Source: Opitutales bacterium (GTDB taxonomy: Bacteria > Verrucomicrobiota > Verrucomicrobiia > Opitutales > Seribacteraceae). From it: a stretch of DNA of 64,000 bases. Location: contig JAOHKZ010000004.1 of the NCBI GenBank assembly GCA_028101545.1, forward strand, positions 29,313 through 93,312, written 5' to 3'. Both the position numbers and the translations under genes were made by a program. The stretch's first letter is position 1. Each line of letters begins with the position of its first letter. Under the pieces are notes generated by a model. The model had not been told where the DNA came from. It did not search any database and saw only the letters and a program-made list of their open reading frames with translations. This document shows, piece after piece, positions 46,737-57,425 of the stretch.

Positions 46737-47966
46737 ATGAGTTCCTCGGTATTCTTCTTAATTCTGCTTTTTTCTTTGGAAGCATATTCTTTGTTTTCAC
46801 AGCAGAAAATTTCCACGTTTAAGAAAAGGGAATTTATTCGTGCACCACAGGTATCATGGCATAAATCATACAATGGAAGCGGAGAAGAAAGTCACCCTCA
46901 CTATGTTATTCAAACCAGTGATCTAGGTTTTTTAATGGTTGGTGAAACTGGTTCTGTGGAAGATCGAAATGCAAAAATTTTTTTGGTCAAAACGGATCAA
47001 CGGGGAAAACTTATTTGGAAAAAAGAATTTGGGAAAAGGGGGCACAACCTCGGTAACTGTGTTTTGGAAACAAGAGATGGACATTATCTGGTCGCCGGAA
47101 GTTTGAACATGGATGCAGCATTAATTAAGGTGGATCCAAGATCAGGAAATACAATTTGGACCCGGACATGGAATCTCGGCAGGGAAGATGCATTCGAGGG
47201 GGTATCACAGGCTGCAAATGGAGATATTTGGGCAACGGGATACCGGGATGGATTAGCCGAGGGGACATTTCTGAATTGGGGAAAGGGAATAGTAATTAAA
47301 ACAAATTCAGGCGGGAAAGAAGAATGGAAAAAGGATTTATCGGCATACACATCATCGGGTTACCGGATTAAACAATCGGGTGGTCATTTTCTTTTGGCCT
47401 GTCATCCCAAAGATGAAGAGTCAGCTGATTATAATCTATTACAAATTGACCAGGCTGGAAAGATTAACTGGGCTAAAACTTACCATACAATTTACTGGGG
47501 CTTTGATACAGGACTTGATCAGGAAATTCTACTTGCCGGCCATACCCGCAAAAGCAACCTGAGTAAGAATTGGGATGTTGAGCTCACCTCCCTTAATCGA
47601 AATGGCGAAGTACTATGGACCCGATTTTTTGGTCAACCTCGGGGTTATGATGGTAAGTGGATTCATGATGAAGTATGGGGAGTCCGTTCAACTCCGGATG
47701 GTGGATGGTTAGCCGTTGCGGGTACCGGAGATGAAACTAATCGGTATGAAAAAAAAGGACATATTTCCGGCCCATCCGGTCAATGGAAGGTTTATTTAAT
47801 CAAGGTGGATCGTAGTGGCACTTTAGAATGCGAGGGTGTTTATGGATCGAACGAATCAGACTGGGCAGGAGAGGATCTCTGTATAACTGCAGATGGAGGA
47901 GCTTTGGTTGCAAATGATTGCGGTGCTTTCGGCTTCACTAAGATTGCCCCCCTGGTTAAAAAATAA
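46737..47966 (+). CDS. secreted beta-propeller-like repeat protein
   Basis: Signal-like FFLILLFSLEAYSLFSQQ; repeats of the type LVKTDQRGKLIWKKEFG, LIKVDPRSGNTIWTRTW, VIKTNSGGKEEWKKDL, LLQIDQAGKINWAKTY, LIKVDRSGTLECEGVYG. Confidence 0.85.
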   Translation: MSSSVFFLILLFSLEAYSLFSQQKISTFKKREFIRAPQVSWHKSYNGSGEESHPHYVIQTSDLGFLMVGETGSVEDRNAKIFLVKTDQRGKLIWKKEFGKRGHNLGNCVLETRDGHYLVAGSLNMDAALIKVDPRSGNTIWTRTWNLGREDAFEGVSQAANGDIWATGYRDGLAEGTFLNWGKGIVIKTNSGGKEEWKKDLSAYTSSGYRIKQSGGHFLLACHPKDEESADYNLLQIDQAGKINWAKTYHTIYWGFDTGLDQEILLAGHTRKSNLSKNWDVELTSLNRNGEVLWTRFFGQPRGYDGKWIHDEVWGVRSTPDGGWLAVAGTGDETNRYEKKGHISGPSGQWKVYLIKVDRSGTLECEGVYGSNESDWAGEDLCITADGGALVANDCGAFGFTKIAPLVKK

Positions 47967-48057
47967 AAATAAAAACGGCTCCCTCTTTGAATATCAACTT
48001 GCGTAAGAAAATATTTTCGCTGACATTCACATTATTAATTTATCAAAATTTCGACTT

Positions 48058-49233
48058 ATGAAAAATCTTCTCCTCCTTTCCCTTCTTTTTCCAGTGGTAT
48101 TATTCGGAGCCCTGCGTTTCGATGTTCAATTACTTCATAAAGATAATATTGAATCCTGTGCCGTGGGTGACTTGGACCAGGATGGTGACTTGGATATTGT
48201 TGCAGGCGAACGTTATTATCTGAACCCCGATTGGGACCCTATTAAATTCCGAAGCATAGAACCGTTTGGAAAGGATTATATGCAGGATAATGGAGATTAT
48301 CTATACGATGTTGATGGGGATGGGGATCTAGATGTGATTGCCGGTCAGTTTACACTCTCCTCGGTTCTTTGGTTTGAAAACCCCGGGGAAGAGGAACTGA
48401 TAACAGAAGACGCTTGGCTCAAGCATGAATTGGTGGAAACAGGGTATAAACATAATGAGATGATTTTCTTTAGGGATATGGATGGAGATAAGATCCCGGA
48501 ATATGTGGCCAATAGTTGGAATGCCAAAAACCCTATGCTTATTTGGAAATTCAAGGGTAAAAAAGGATCTCAAGGTATGAGTAAGCATGTGGTTTCTGAA
48601 TCTGGAAACGGACACGGCCAGGGCTTCGGGGATATCAATGGAGATGGGCATGAGGATATTGTCTTTATGCAGGGTTGGTATGAAAGGCCTGCCAAAAATG
48701 CACTTGGGCAACCTTGGAAATGGCACAAAGATTTTACTCTCCCCCATGCAAGCTGTCCCATCCTCGTTAAGGATTTAAACGGGGATGGAAGGAATGATCT
48801 GATCTGGGGGGATGGTCATAATTATGGGCTTTACTGGCACGAACAATTGGAGCCTAGGCAGGATGGCACCACAGTTTGGAAACACCACTTGATTGACAAG
48901 AAAATCAGTCAGTTACACGCGATGGCTTGGAGTGATTTAAATAATGACGGACAGCCCGAAATCATAACCGGTAAGCGTTATTATGCACATAGCGGACGAG
49001 ATCGTGGAGCGGAGGATGAGATTGAGATCGCAAGTTTTCAGCCCAAACGGGAGATTGATGGAACGGTGTCTTTTAAGAAAGAAATTATTCATACCGGTCA
49101 GGCGGGTACTGGTCTTTATATACAAGTAGCTGACTTAAACGGTGATGACCTTAAGGACATTGTGGTTCCGGGAAAATCCGGTACGCATATTTTGTGGAAT
49201 AAGGGAGCGGCGAGACAGAAACCTAAGAAGTAG
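48058..49233 (+). CDS. secreted VCBS/FG-GAP repeat protein
   Basis: Signal MKNLLLLSLLFPVVLFG; seven repeats: DLDQDGDLDIVAG, DVDGDGDLDVIAG, DMDGDKIPEYVAN, DINGDGHEDIVFM, DLNGDGRNDLIWG, DLNNDGQPEIITG, DLNGDDLKDIVVP. Confidence 0.93.
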   Translation: MKNLLLLSLLFPVVLFGALRFDVQLLHKDNIESCAVGDLDQDGDLDIVAGERYYLNPDWDPIKFRSIEPFGKDYMQDNGDYLYDVDGDGDLDVIAGQFTLSSVLWFENPGEEELITEDAWLKHELVETGYKHNEMIFFRDMDGDKIPEYVANSWNAKNPMLIWKFKGKKGSQGMSKHVVSESGNGHGQGFGDINGDGHEDIVFMQGWYERPAKNALGQPWKWHKDFTLPHASCPILVKDLNGDGRNDLIWGDGHNYGLYWHEQLEPRQDGTTVWKHHLIDKKISQLHAMAWSDLNNDGQPEIITGKRYYAHSGRDRGAEDEIEIASFQPKREIDGTVSFKKEIIHTGQAGTGLYIQVADLNGDDLKDIVVPGKSGTHILWNKGAARQKPKK

Positions 49234-51172
49234 CCTTGGTCTGCAGGTTGCTTAATTTATCCGCTTCAATTTCCCACTCGTAATTTCTTTCCTTTAATCT
49301 CCGGGCAATCCGGGATGCCTGTTCGTTAAGTGATTTTCCTTTTTCCGGATCGTTGTACGATTCCGGACTGGCCAGTTGTTCATTAAGTTCAGACTGTTCT
49401 TCTTCAAGGGAGAGAATTTCTTTCTCCAGTCTGCTTATCGTCTGCTCGATTTTTTTTCTTTCCTGAGAGGCTTTCTTATGAGCCTCCGCTTTGTGCCTCC
49501 TTTTTTCTTTGGCACTCATAACCTTAGCTTTTCCAGAATCAATTGTAAGATCGCTTGGCCGTGCATCCCGTAAACCTTCCACCAATCCACCTTTGGCGGA
49601 AGCTGAGCCAGATTTCCATAAATAATAATCGTAATCGCCGGCAAAATTAGTGGTTTTCCCCGCCTCAATCCGAATGGTTCTTTTCGCGAGTGCACGAATA
49701 AAGTGGAGATCGTGGCTGACAAAAATCAAGGTTCCCGAATAATCCTTTAGTGCCTGAATGACCGCATCTATGCTCGGCATATCAAGGTGGGTGGTAGGTT
49801 CGTCCAAAAGCATGAGGTTGGGCGGGGAGAGCAATAGTTTAACCAGAGCAAGACGGCTTTTTTCTCCTCCGCTTAAAACCTTAACCTTTTTAAAAACATC
49901 ATCTCCGCGAAAAAGAAAAGTTCCAAGCATCCCGCGGACATCCTGGGTATGAACTTGGGTTTTAACTTTTTGCATGGCTTCATCCAGTACAGTGTTTTCC
50001 AGGTTGAGCAGATCAACCCGTTGTTGTGAAAAATATCCCACGCTTACCTGATGCCCAAGTTCCCTTTTTCCACTTTCGATCGGAACAAGTTCAGCCAGAA
50101 TTTTGAGCAGGGTGGATTTTCCCGCACCGTTCGGACCGACCAAGACAATCCGTTCTGTTTTTTCGACCTCCAGGCTTAGGCTTTCATAGACTAGATGATC
50201 TCCGTAGGCCTGTTTGACTCCGGCTAGGGTGGCCACCCGTTGACCGCTCCTTTCTGGCTGGGGGAATCGAAAGGACAGGGTTTCCGCCTCAGTTTCGGGA
50301 GCAGGAATCCGTTCCATTTTTTCAAGCAATTTAATGCGTGCCTGAGCTTGGGACGCTTTGGATGCTTTGGCCCGAAATCGTCTTATGAAATCTTCGTGGT
50401 GGGCGATCTCCCGTTGTTGGTTTCGGTAAGCGGCAAGATGCTGGGCTTCCCGTTCAGCTTTTTGGGAAAGATATCGATCGTAGTTCCCCTGGTATCTGTG
50501 TAGTCGACCATGCCCAATTTCTAAAATACCGTCGCAAATACCGTTAAGAAATGCCCGGTCATGGGATATAGTCAGGATGGCACCGGGATACCTTTTGAGC
50601 TCATTTTGAAACCAGCCTAAGGTTTCAAGATCGAGGTGGTTCGTCGGTTCGTCGAGCATTAAAAGATCGGGTTCCATTACAAGGAGGCGGGCGAGGTGAG
50701 CTCGCATAATCCAACCACCACTCAGGGTTCGTGCAGTTTTATTGTGATCACTTTGTTGGAAGGCGAGTCCAGACAGGATTTTTTTTGCCCGGGCCTCGAG
50801 AGTGAAACCTTCATGCTCTGCAAATTCTTCCAAGGCTTCAATTCGGACGGGGTCATCCGCATCGGGGTGGAGGCGTAAAGTTTTCTGGATTTCGGAAAGT
50901 TCAGGTGACACTGCAGTCGCTAATTCCAGCACGGTCTCATCTGCAGTGGGTGCACTTTCCTGTGGAAGAAACCCAATAGATTTACCTCTTTCCAGTTCGA
51001 CTTTTCCATTGTCCGCTTCCAGTTCGCCCAGAATAATCGAAAACAAGGTAGTTTTACCTGCTCCGTTTGGGCCGACTAATCCGAGTTTTTCTCCCCGAAG
51101 TAGGCGAAGGGAGACTTCCGAAAAAAGGGTTTTCGGTCCATAGGCTTTGCTCAGGTTGGAAAGGATAATCAT
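49223..51172 (-). CDS. ABC-F family ATPase
   Basis: Two NBDs (GPNGAGKTTLF, GPNGAGKSTLL), LSGGWIMRAHLARLL, LSGGEKSRLALVKLLL, LLLDEPTTHLDM; coiled-coil C-terminus. ATG 51172 (MIILSNLSKAYG) preferred. Confidence 0.96.
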   Translation of the reverse strand: MIILSNLSKAYGPKTLFSEVSLRLLRGEKLGLVGPNGAGKTTLFSIILGELEADNGKVELERGKSIGFLPQESAPTADETVLELATAVSPELSEIQKTLRLHPDADDPVRIEALEEFAEHEGFTLEARAKKILSGLAFQQSDHNKTARTLSGGWIMRAHLARLLVMEPDLLMLDEPTNHLDLETLGWFQNELKRYPGAILTISHDRAFLNGICDGILEIGHGRLHRYQGNYDRYLSQKAEREAQHLAAYRNQQREIAHHEDFIRRFRAKASKASQAQARIKLLEKMERIPAPETEAETLSFRFPQPERSGQRVATLAGVKQAYGDHLVYESLSLEVEKTERIVLVGPNGAGKSTLLKILAELVPIESGKRELGHQVSVGYFSQQRVDLLNLENTVLDEAMQKVKTQVHTQDVRGMLGTFLFRGDDVFKKVKVLSGGEKSRLALVKLLLSPPNLMLLDEPTTHLDMPSIDAVIQALKDYSGTLIFVSHDLHFIRALAKRTIRIEAGKTTNFAGDYDYYLWKSGSASAKGGLVEGLRDARPSDLTIDSGKAKVMSAKEKRRHKAEAHKKASQERKKIEQTISRLEKEILSLEEEQSELNEQLASPESYNDPEKGKSLNEQASRIARRLKERNYEWEIEADKLSNLQTKATS

Positions 51173-51290
51173 GTTGGAGAGAGACAGATTCCTTAATCCA
51201 CGACTTTTGGCAAAGGAATAAATTATAATTTTATAAAACAACCAATAATTATTATTGATTTGAATTTAAAAAAATAGATATTCAGACTTC

Positions 51291-52178
51291 ATGTCCAAAC
51301 TTTTAAATCGTCGTAAATTTATTCAAAATGCCGGAAAAATAGGACTTGCAAGTTCTTCACTTCCATTTTTAGCAAAAGCGAAACATCACAAGAAAAAGCG
51401 CTTTACTCTAGGTCTTTCCCAGTATTCTCTTCGTGCTCTTCTCAGGGATGGATCTTTAGATGCGTTGGACTTTCCACAGTTCACCGTCGACCAGTTCGGA
51501 ATTCATGCCATTGATCTCTGGGAGGGAGGATTGCCAAAGGATAAACTAAATGATTCCAAATACCTGGCCACAATGCGAAAGAAAGCCGATCAGGCAGGAA
51601 CCGATTTATTCCTTTTGATGTCGGGTGCATTGGATGCATCAGAAAATAAACGGGAAGCCAGCACTGCCCGGATTATCTCTTCTTTCGACCGTGCGGTTCA
51701 GTTAGGGGCTCCAATGGTCCGTGTTTTCCTCAAGGCTCCCGGAACCAACCCAACAGTCGGGTTACAAGCAAGTGTGGAAGCTCTTAAGCCTCTCGCCGAT
51801 GAAGCGGCTAAACGGAAATTAACTATCGCAATCGAACCAGGTGCTTCCCCACTCAGTCAGTCGGGTGCATTTCTTGCCGAGGTGGCCACCAAGCTCAAAC
51901 ACCCCGCCCTTGGGTTGATGCCTGACTTCGGGAAGCTTAAGGACAATGTCTACAAAGGAACGGAAGCGATGCTTCCCCATACCATCACGGTTTCCTGCAA
52001 AATGCACAGTTTTGATAAGGATGGAAATCAGCCTGATTTTGATTACTCTCGCCTCATGAACATGATTAAAGGTTCGAAGTACAAAGGCATTTTGGCGATT
52101 GAATGGGAGGGTATTTCTCTTGAACCGGTTCCCGGAGTTCTTGCATCTAAGAAACTGATTGAACGATCTTTGGGGTAG
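51291..52178 (+). CDS. Tat-exported sugar phosphate isomerase/epimerase-like TIM barrel
   Basis: NRRKFIQNAGKIGLASSSLPFLAKAK; FTLGLSQYSLRALLRDG; KLTIAIEPGASPLSQSGAFLAEV; GILAIEWEG. Confidence 0.9.
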   Translation: MSKLLNRRKFIQNAGKIGLASSSLPFLAKAKHHKKKRFTLGLSQYSLRALLRDGSLDALDFPQFTVDQFGIHAIDLWEGGLPKDKLNDSKYLATMRKKADQAGTDLFLLMSGALDASENKREASTARIISSFDRAVQLGAPMVRVFLKAPGTNPTVGLQASVEALKPLADEAAKRKLTIAIEPGASPLSQSGAFLAEVATKLKHPALGLMPDFGKLKDNVYKGTEAMLPHTITVSCKMHSFDKDGNQPDFDYSRLMNMIKGSKYKGILAIEWEGISLEPVPGVLASKKLIERSLG

Positions 52179-52237
52179 TCTGATTTCTCTTGCCTTCAAT
52201 GGGGTGGAGATTTGTATAACCCGTTTAAATCAAACTC

Positions 52238-54487
52238 ATGACCTTATTTAGACTCCCGATCCTTCTAGTTTTATGCCTGCTTAGTTCCCTTACAGGTGAA
52301 GTGAAATTCACTGCTAAAGGGGATTATTTTACAATTGGACTCAAGAATATTGGTGAAGTAACTGCGAGTGCGACTGCGGTTTTTTCTTCTGCTGGTAAAA
52401 ATTATCGGATGGGCACAAGAGACCTTTCGCTTCGTGGAGAAGTCAAGACTACTGAGGTGGTGACTCCATTTGGTCGAGCGTCTCAGACGGACAGGCTCTA
52501 TGGGAAAGATGGTTCTCCTTTCCAGTTAACCTTACGAATAAAAGAATTGAATGACTTAGATGCGATTACAATTCAGGGTTTTTTACATAACCGAATCGAT
52601 CAAGATCTGAATCTTAATTCTTTGGAAATATTGGATGCTATGTCGGGCTCCGGTAAAGTACAGTTGGGAGATTCTTCTGATTGGTTGATCACTCCACTGA
52701 TGCAACATAATCATGCTGAGACTTTGGCTGTGATGAATGGCGGCTGTAATGAAGTCGGACTCTTTGTGAACACGGTGAATAAAAAGAGTTTCTTGATTGG
52801 ACCTGCCGGACCCGCGGATGCCCATTGCCGTGTGGAAGTACGTGACCAAAAATTAAAGGCCTATGCTCAAATGGATCGGGTTTTGGTAAGCCCCGGGGAA
52901 ACCCGTAGGAGTGAGGAGATTCTATTGATTGCAGAAGATAGGGAAACAAACATCGATATTTGGACCCGTTGGGTGGCGATTACACACAAGGCACGAAATA
53001 ATAAAGGACCGATTTATGGCTGGTGTAGCTGGTACGACCGCACTACTAAAATTGATGAGGCACATGTATTAGATGTGGTTGATACCATAGAAAAAAATCC
53101 CAACACTTTTGGAAAAGGAATTGTTCAGATTGATGATGGCTATCAAATCATGGATGGTATTTGGAATGGAAATGCCAAGTTTCCATCGGGGATGGCCAGG
53201 GTTGCCCGTCGGGTTCGTCAGGCCGGTATGATCCCCGGTGTATGGTTTGCCCCTTTAATGATCAACCCGGAACACCCATGGAAAAAAGCAAACCCGGAAG
53301 CGATTCAGTCCAATGCCAAGGGAATATCCAGTTTTATGAACCCCAATCCATTTCACCCGGCTGGAGCGAATTGGATCAACCCGTCTCATCCGGAATCCAA
53401 GAAGTTTTTGCGCCAGGTAATCGAAACCGCCCGTGATAATGGATACGGGTACATCAAGATCGATTTTAATGGGATTGGAAACCGCTATGTGAATCCCAAA
53501 CTTACCCGTTTGCAGGCATTCCGTGAACTGTACACTCTTTATCGGGATGCGGCCGGGGAGGATATGTATATTTTATCCTGCCTTGGGCAGCCCACCCGTG
53601 GAGTGATTGGATTTGTGGATGCTGCCCGTGTCGGGCCGGATTCTCACCCAGCTCACTTTGCTCACTGTCTTGAATCAGTTTTACGTTTTCAAATTTACAA
53701 TCGGGTATGGTGGAATAATGATGCCGATGTTTCCTATCTCGATGTTAAACTACCTTCCCGCCGGGTTGGCCATACACCCGAAGGAATCGACATGTGGAAG
53801 ACCTGGCACAACACAGTTGCTCTTACCGGGGGCACTGCGATGATTTCCGAACCGGTCAACAAACCGGATGTTCAAGCGGTTTGGCGGAACTACGAAATTA
53901 TGAGACCCAGCAGTCGGGAAAATTCCCGCCTGCTCACCCTTGGAAAGTCAGATAAAAATTCAATCTTTGGATTTTCAGCGGATCGGGTATGGGGAGATTT
54001 TGCGGTTTATAATCTATACAATTCCGATAAAAATAAATCCGCTGACATAACCCTCGATTTCGGGGATGCGGGTCTTCCTTCTGGAACCCGTTGTGCAGTA
54101 TATGACTTTTGGGAAAATAAAGTGGTTGGGTATGCAACCAATTCTTTTATCGGGAAGAACATACCCAAGAATGGATCCTTGCTCCTTCGCTTCACTCCCC
54201 TGATTGGAGACTCTCCTAAACTGGTCGGGTCCAACCTTCACTTATCAATCGGTGCCACCGAGATCGAAGAAATTCACACGACCTCAAAATCCATAAAAAT
54301 CATACTCTCCAGTGCGGGGGCTCAGGTGGGGGATTTGATTTTTCATTCAACGAAAACATTGAAGGCTGGTACAAGTGATAATTGTTCGATCAGTTCCGTT
54401 CAAGGACTCGGGGAAAATATTTGGAAAGTTTCATTGAATGGAAGAGTTTGGGATCAGCCCCAAGTGGTTAACCTACTTGTTGATTAG
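52238..54487 (+). CDS. secreted GH36/GH27-clan glycoside hydrolase (alpha-galactosidase-like)
   Basis: GWCSWYDRTTKIDEAHVLDVVDTI; GIVQIDDGYQ; PGVWFAPLMI; GYIKIDFNGIG (nucleophile); ARVGPDSHPAHF (acid/base). Confidence 0.9.
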   Translation: MTLFRLPILLVLCLLSSLTGEVKFTAKGDYFTIGLKNIGEVTASATAVFSSAGKNYRMGTRDLSLRGEVKTTEVVTPFGRASQTDRLYGKDGSPFQLTLRIKELNDLDAITIQGFLHNRIDQDLNLNSLEILDAMSGSGKVQLGDSSDWLITPLMQHNHAETLAVMNGGCNEVGLFVNTVNKKSFLIGPAGPADAHCRVEVRDQKLKAYAQMDRVLVSPGETRRSEEILLIAEDRETNIDIWTRWVAITHKARNNKGPIYGWCSWYDRTTKIDEAHVLDVVDTIEKNPNTFGKGIVQIDDGYQIMDGIWNGNAKFPSGMARVARRVRQAGMIPGVWFAPLMINPEHPWKKANPEAIQSNAKGISSFMNPNPFHPAGANWINPSHPESKKFLRQVIETARDNGYGYIKIDFNGIGNRYVNPKLTRLQAFRELYTLYRDAAGEDMYILSCLGQPTRGVIGFVDAARVGPDSHPAHFAHCLESVLRFQIYNRVWWNNDADVSYLDVKLPSRRVGHTPEGIDMWKTWHNTVALTGGTAMISEPVNKPDVQAVWRNYEIMRPSSRENSRLLTLGKSDKNSIFGFSADRVWGDFAVYNLYNSDKNKSADITLDFGDAGLPSGTRCAVYDFWENKVVGYATNSFIGKNIPKNGSLLLRFTPLIGDSPKLVGSNLHLSIGATEIEEIHTTSKSIKIILSSAGAQVGDLIFHSTKTLKAGTSDNCSISSVQGLGENIWKVSLNGRVWDQPQVVNLLVD

Positions 54488-54600
54488 TCAAAGCCAAGTG
54501 GGTCTGATCCGGATTTTACCCGGTTTACTTTCCTGAGAATTCTTCACGTTCTCAGTAAGTTTTCTTGATTGAGAAACTTTTCACCGTTTTAGTGGATATT

Positions 54601-56049
54601 ATGAAATCCCTATTTCTTTTCTTTGTCGCTTTGACGGGTGTATGCCTGAGTAATTTTGCCGACCCAAAACTGAATGTCATGTTCATTACCCTGGACGATA
54701 TGAACCGCGACTCGGTAGGGATTTATGGTTCCAAGGTTAAAGGTACAACCCCGAATATTGATAAGCTCGCCAAGCAGGGCCTGCGTTTTGAGCACGGTCA
54801 TGTGTCGATTGCGATTTGCATGCCCACCCGTGCGGTCTGGATGACCGGCCGGTATCCACACAACAGCGGAGCCCTCGGATTTACCAAGATCAATCCCAAT
54901 GTTCCGACCTTGCCCGAGACTTTGCTCAAGAATGGATTCATGACTGGTATTCTGGGCAAGACTGAGCATGTGGTGCCTTCGCGTACAAAGGCATTTGGAT
55001 ACAGCAGGGACCGTTCTGAGATGGACAATGGACGTAGCCAGGAATTGTACGGCAAATTCACCGCCGAATTTCTTGGTCAGGTAAAGCGGAAGGCTAAACC
55101 TTTCTTTCTTATGATCAATGCTCATGATCCGCATCGTCCATTCGATAACCGCAAACCAGCTGATCAAAGAATTGTGGCTGAGGAAACTGGCGAGAAGAAA
55201 AAGAAGGGCAGGGGGGCAGACTATCCGGCCCCCTCCAGAATCTATCAACCCGAGGAGATCGTAATCCCTGGATTTCTACCCGACTTGCCCCCTATCCGGG
55301 AGGAGATCGCTCAGTACTACAGTTCTGTAAGCCGGGCCGACGATGTGGTCGGCCGGGTTCTGGCTGAGCTTGAGAAAGCAGGGTTTGCTAAAAATACACT
55401 GGTGATGCTCAAGTCAGACCACGGAATACCGGTTCCCTTTGCCAAGACTAATGTCTGGAGGCATTCCACTCTTACTCCATGGATCGTTCGCTGGCCGGGT
55501 ATGATCAAACCGGGCATTCACGAGAATGAACATGTGGTGGCAGGGGTCGATTTTGCGCCGACTATTCTTGATGCCCTCGGGCTAGACCCAATGAAGGGCA
55601 TGGATGGTCGATCCTTCCTTCCCCTATTGAAAGGAAAGAAGCAAAAGGGTAGGGAATTCGCTTACACTCATATCAATACGATTGCATCCGGCCGTTCGTA
55701 CACAATGCGTTCTTTACAGGGCAAACGATACGGTTTGATCTGGAACGGTTGGCATGATGGTGAAAACACCTTCAAGAATGAATCGATGAGTGGATTGACC
55801 TGGAAAGCTATGGCAAAAGCGTCGGAGAACGATCCAGTATTGGCTAAGCGTGTTAAACACTACCTGTACCGTACACATTTTGAATTTTATGATTACGGAA
55901 AGGACCCTGATGCGTTGAGTAACTTGTTTGATAACGATGAACAAGCCAAGTTGGTAGCCCGTTACGGAAAAGAACTGAACCGAATTATGAAAAAGACTGG
56001 GGATCCCGAATCCGCCCGTTTCCAAAAAGCTTTCAAGGAGCTTCCATGA
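54601..56049 (+). CDS. sulfatase
   Basis: LNVMFITLDDMNRDSVGIYG; ICMPTRAVWMTGRYP (C-x-P-x-R); TLVMLKSDHGIP. ATG 54601 (MKSLFLFFVALTGVCLS) preferred. Confidence 0.94.
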   Translation: MKSLFLFFVALTGVCLSNFADPKLNVMFITLDDMNRDSVGIYGSKVKGTTPNIDKLAKQGLRFEHGHVSIAICMPTRAVWMTGRYPHNSGALGFTKINPNVPTLPETLLKNGFMTGILGKTEHVVPSRTKAFGYSRDRSEMDNGRSQELYGKFTAEFLGQVKRKAKPFFLMINAHDPHRPFDNRKPADQRIVAEETGEKKKKGRGADYPAPSRIYQPEEIVIPGFLPDLPPIREEIAQYYSSVSRADDVVGRVLAELEKAGFAKNTLVMLKSDHGIPVPFAKTNVWRHSTLTPWIVRWPGMIKPGIHENEHVVAGVDFAPTILDALGLDPMKGMDGRSFLPLLKGKKQKGREFAYTHINTIASGRSYTMRSLQGKRYGLIWNGWHDGENTFKNESMSGLTWKAMAKASENDPVLAKRVKHYLYRTHFEFYDYGKDPDALSNLFDNDEQAKLVARYGKELNRIMKKTGDPESARFQKAFKELP

Positions 56050-57425
56050 GATTGCAGGCACTTGGCTCACTTGGTGTCCTACTTTTGGTATGCATCACAT
56101 GGACGCTTCTTCAATCCAAGCCTAACGTGGTCATTTTCTTCACCGATGATCAGGGAACATTGGATGCAGGTTGTTACGGAGCTCCTTATCTTAAAACTCC
56201 CCATATTGATCAGTTAGCCGAGACCGGAGTGCGGTTTACTCAGGCCTATGCTCATACAGTATGCTGTCCATCCCGGGCGATGTTGATGACCGGACGCCAC
56301 CCTCAACGGGGTGGAGTGAATCATTGGACTCAGGGAAATATGAATACTCCAAAAGGCCGAAACATGGCCCTCGAAGAACTGACTATGGCGGAGGTATTGA
56401 AGAGTGCAGGATACCGGACAGCCCTTTTTGGCAAATGGCACCTTGGGGCACATCGGGAGCACGGCCCGAAGAAGCAGGGATTTGATGAATTCTTTGGGAT
56501 TCGGGACGGTTTCATTGACAACTTTAACCACTACTTTCTTCACGGTACGGGCTTTCATGATCTGTATGAGGGGACTTTACCGGTCAAGGCCCCGGGTAAG
56601 TACTTTCCTGAACTCATGACCGAACGATCCCTTGCCTTTATTGAAGAGTGCAAGGACGAACCTTTCTTCCTCTATTTTCCATTGAATATTCCACACTACC
56701 CCGAACAGGCTCCGCAGAAATTCGCCGGGCCGTTCAAGGATATGACGGACCCAGAAAGAAAATCATATGCAACTATCATGTACGCAACCGATTATTATAT
56801 CGGCAGAATCGTTGACAGAATCGAAGAACTCGGGCTTCGGGAGGATACTATTATTATCTTTATGAGCGACAACGGGCATTCCGAGGAAATTAATAATCGA
56901 ATATCTGTGGATAATCATTTGAGCGGTCATCCGAAAGGACATTTTTATGGAGCCAGTGGTGGAGGATATACCGGAAAATGGACCGGGCAAAAAGGAACCT
57001 TTTTTGAAGGAGGTATACGTGTGCCAGCAATCCTTCGGTATCCTTCAAAGATTCCACAGGGGGAAACCCGCAATCAAATAATCACTGCGATGGACTGGTT
57101 GCCCACAGTGATGGATTTATGCGGGATAAAGAAGCAGGCTGGCGATCCCCGTCTGGATGGCCATAGCCTGTTACCCGTGATTAAAAATCCTTATCAAATG
57201 TCCGGTTATCAAAAGATATTAAATTTTCAATGGCATAAATCATGGGCCGTTCGGATGGATGAATGGAAACTAATCGGACGGGAAGGGAGTGAGAAATTTC
57301 AATTGTACCGCCTCACCGGCCCGGAACCTGAACGAAAGAACTATTCAAGTGAAAGAAAGGATATTGTGGAGGGCATGCTTGCCTTGCGAAAAGCATGGCT
57401 AGATGATTTAAACAAAACAAAATGA
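56046..57425 (+). CDS. sulfatase
   Basis: PNVVIFFTDDQGTLDAGCYG; VCCPSRAMLMTGRHP (C-x-P-x-R); TALFGKWHLGAHREHGPKKQGFDEF; IIFMSDNGHSEE. Confidence 0.96.
   Translation: MRLQALGSLGVLLLVCITWTLLQSKPNVVIFFTDDQGTLDAGCYGAPYLKTPHIDQLAETGVRFTQAYAHTVCCPSRAMLMTGRHPQRGGVNHWTQGNMNTPKGRNMALEELTMAEVLKSAGYRTALFGKWHLGAHREHGPKKQGFDEFFGIRDGFIDNFNHYFLHGTGFHDLYEGTLPVKAPGKYFPELMTERSLAFIEECKDEPFFLYFPLNIPHYPEQAPQKFAGPFKDMTDPERKSYATIMYATDYYIGRIVDRIEELGLREDTIIIFMSDNGHSEEINNRISVDNHLSGHPKGHFYGASGGGYTGKWTGQKGTFFEGGIRVPAILRYPSKIPQGETRNQIITAMDWLPTVMDLCGIKKQAGDPRLDGHSLLPVIKNPYQMSGYQKILNFQWHKSWAVRMDEWKLIGREGSEKFQLYRLTGPEPERKNYSSERKDIVEGMLALRKAWLDDLNKTK

Noticed and set aside
54610-55248. 212-aa minus-strand ORF
   Set aside because: Antisense to a clear sulfatase with its catalytic motif; composition is typical of shadow ORFs.
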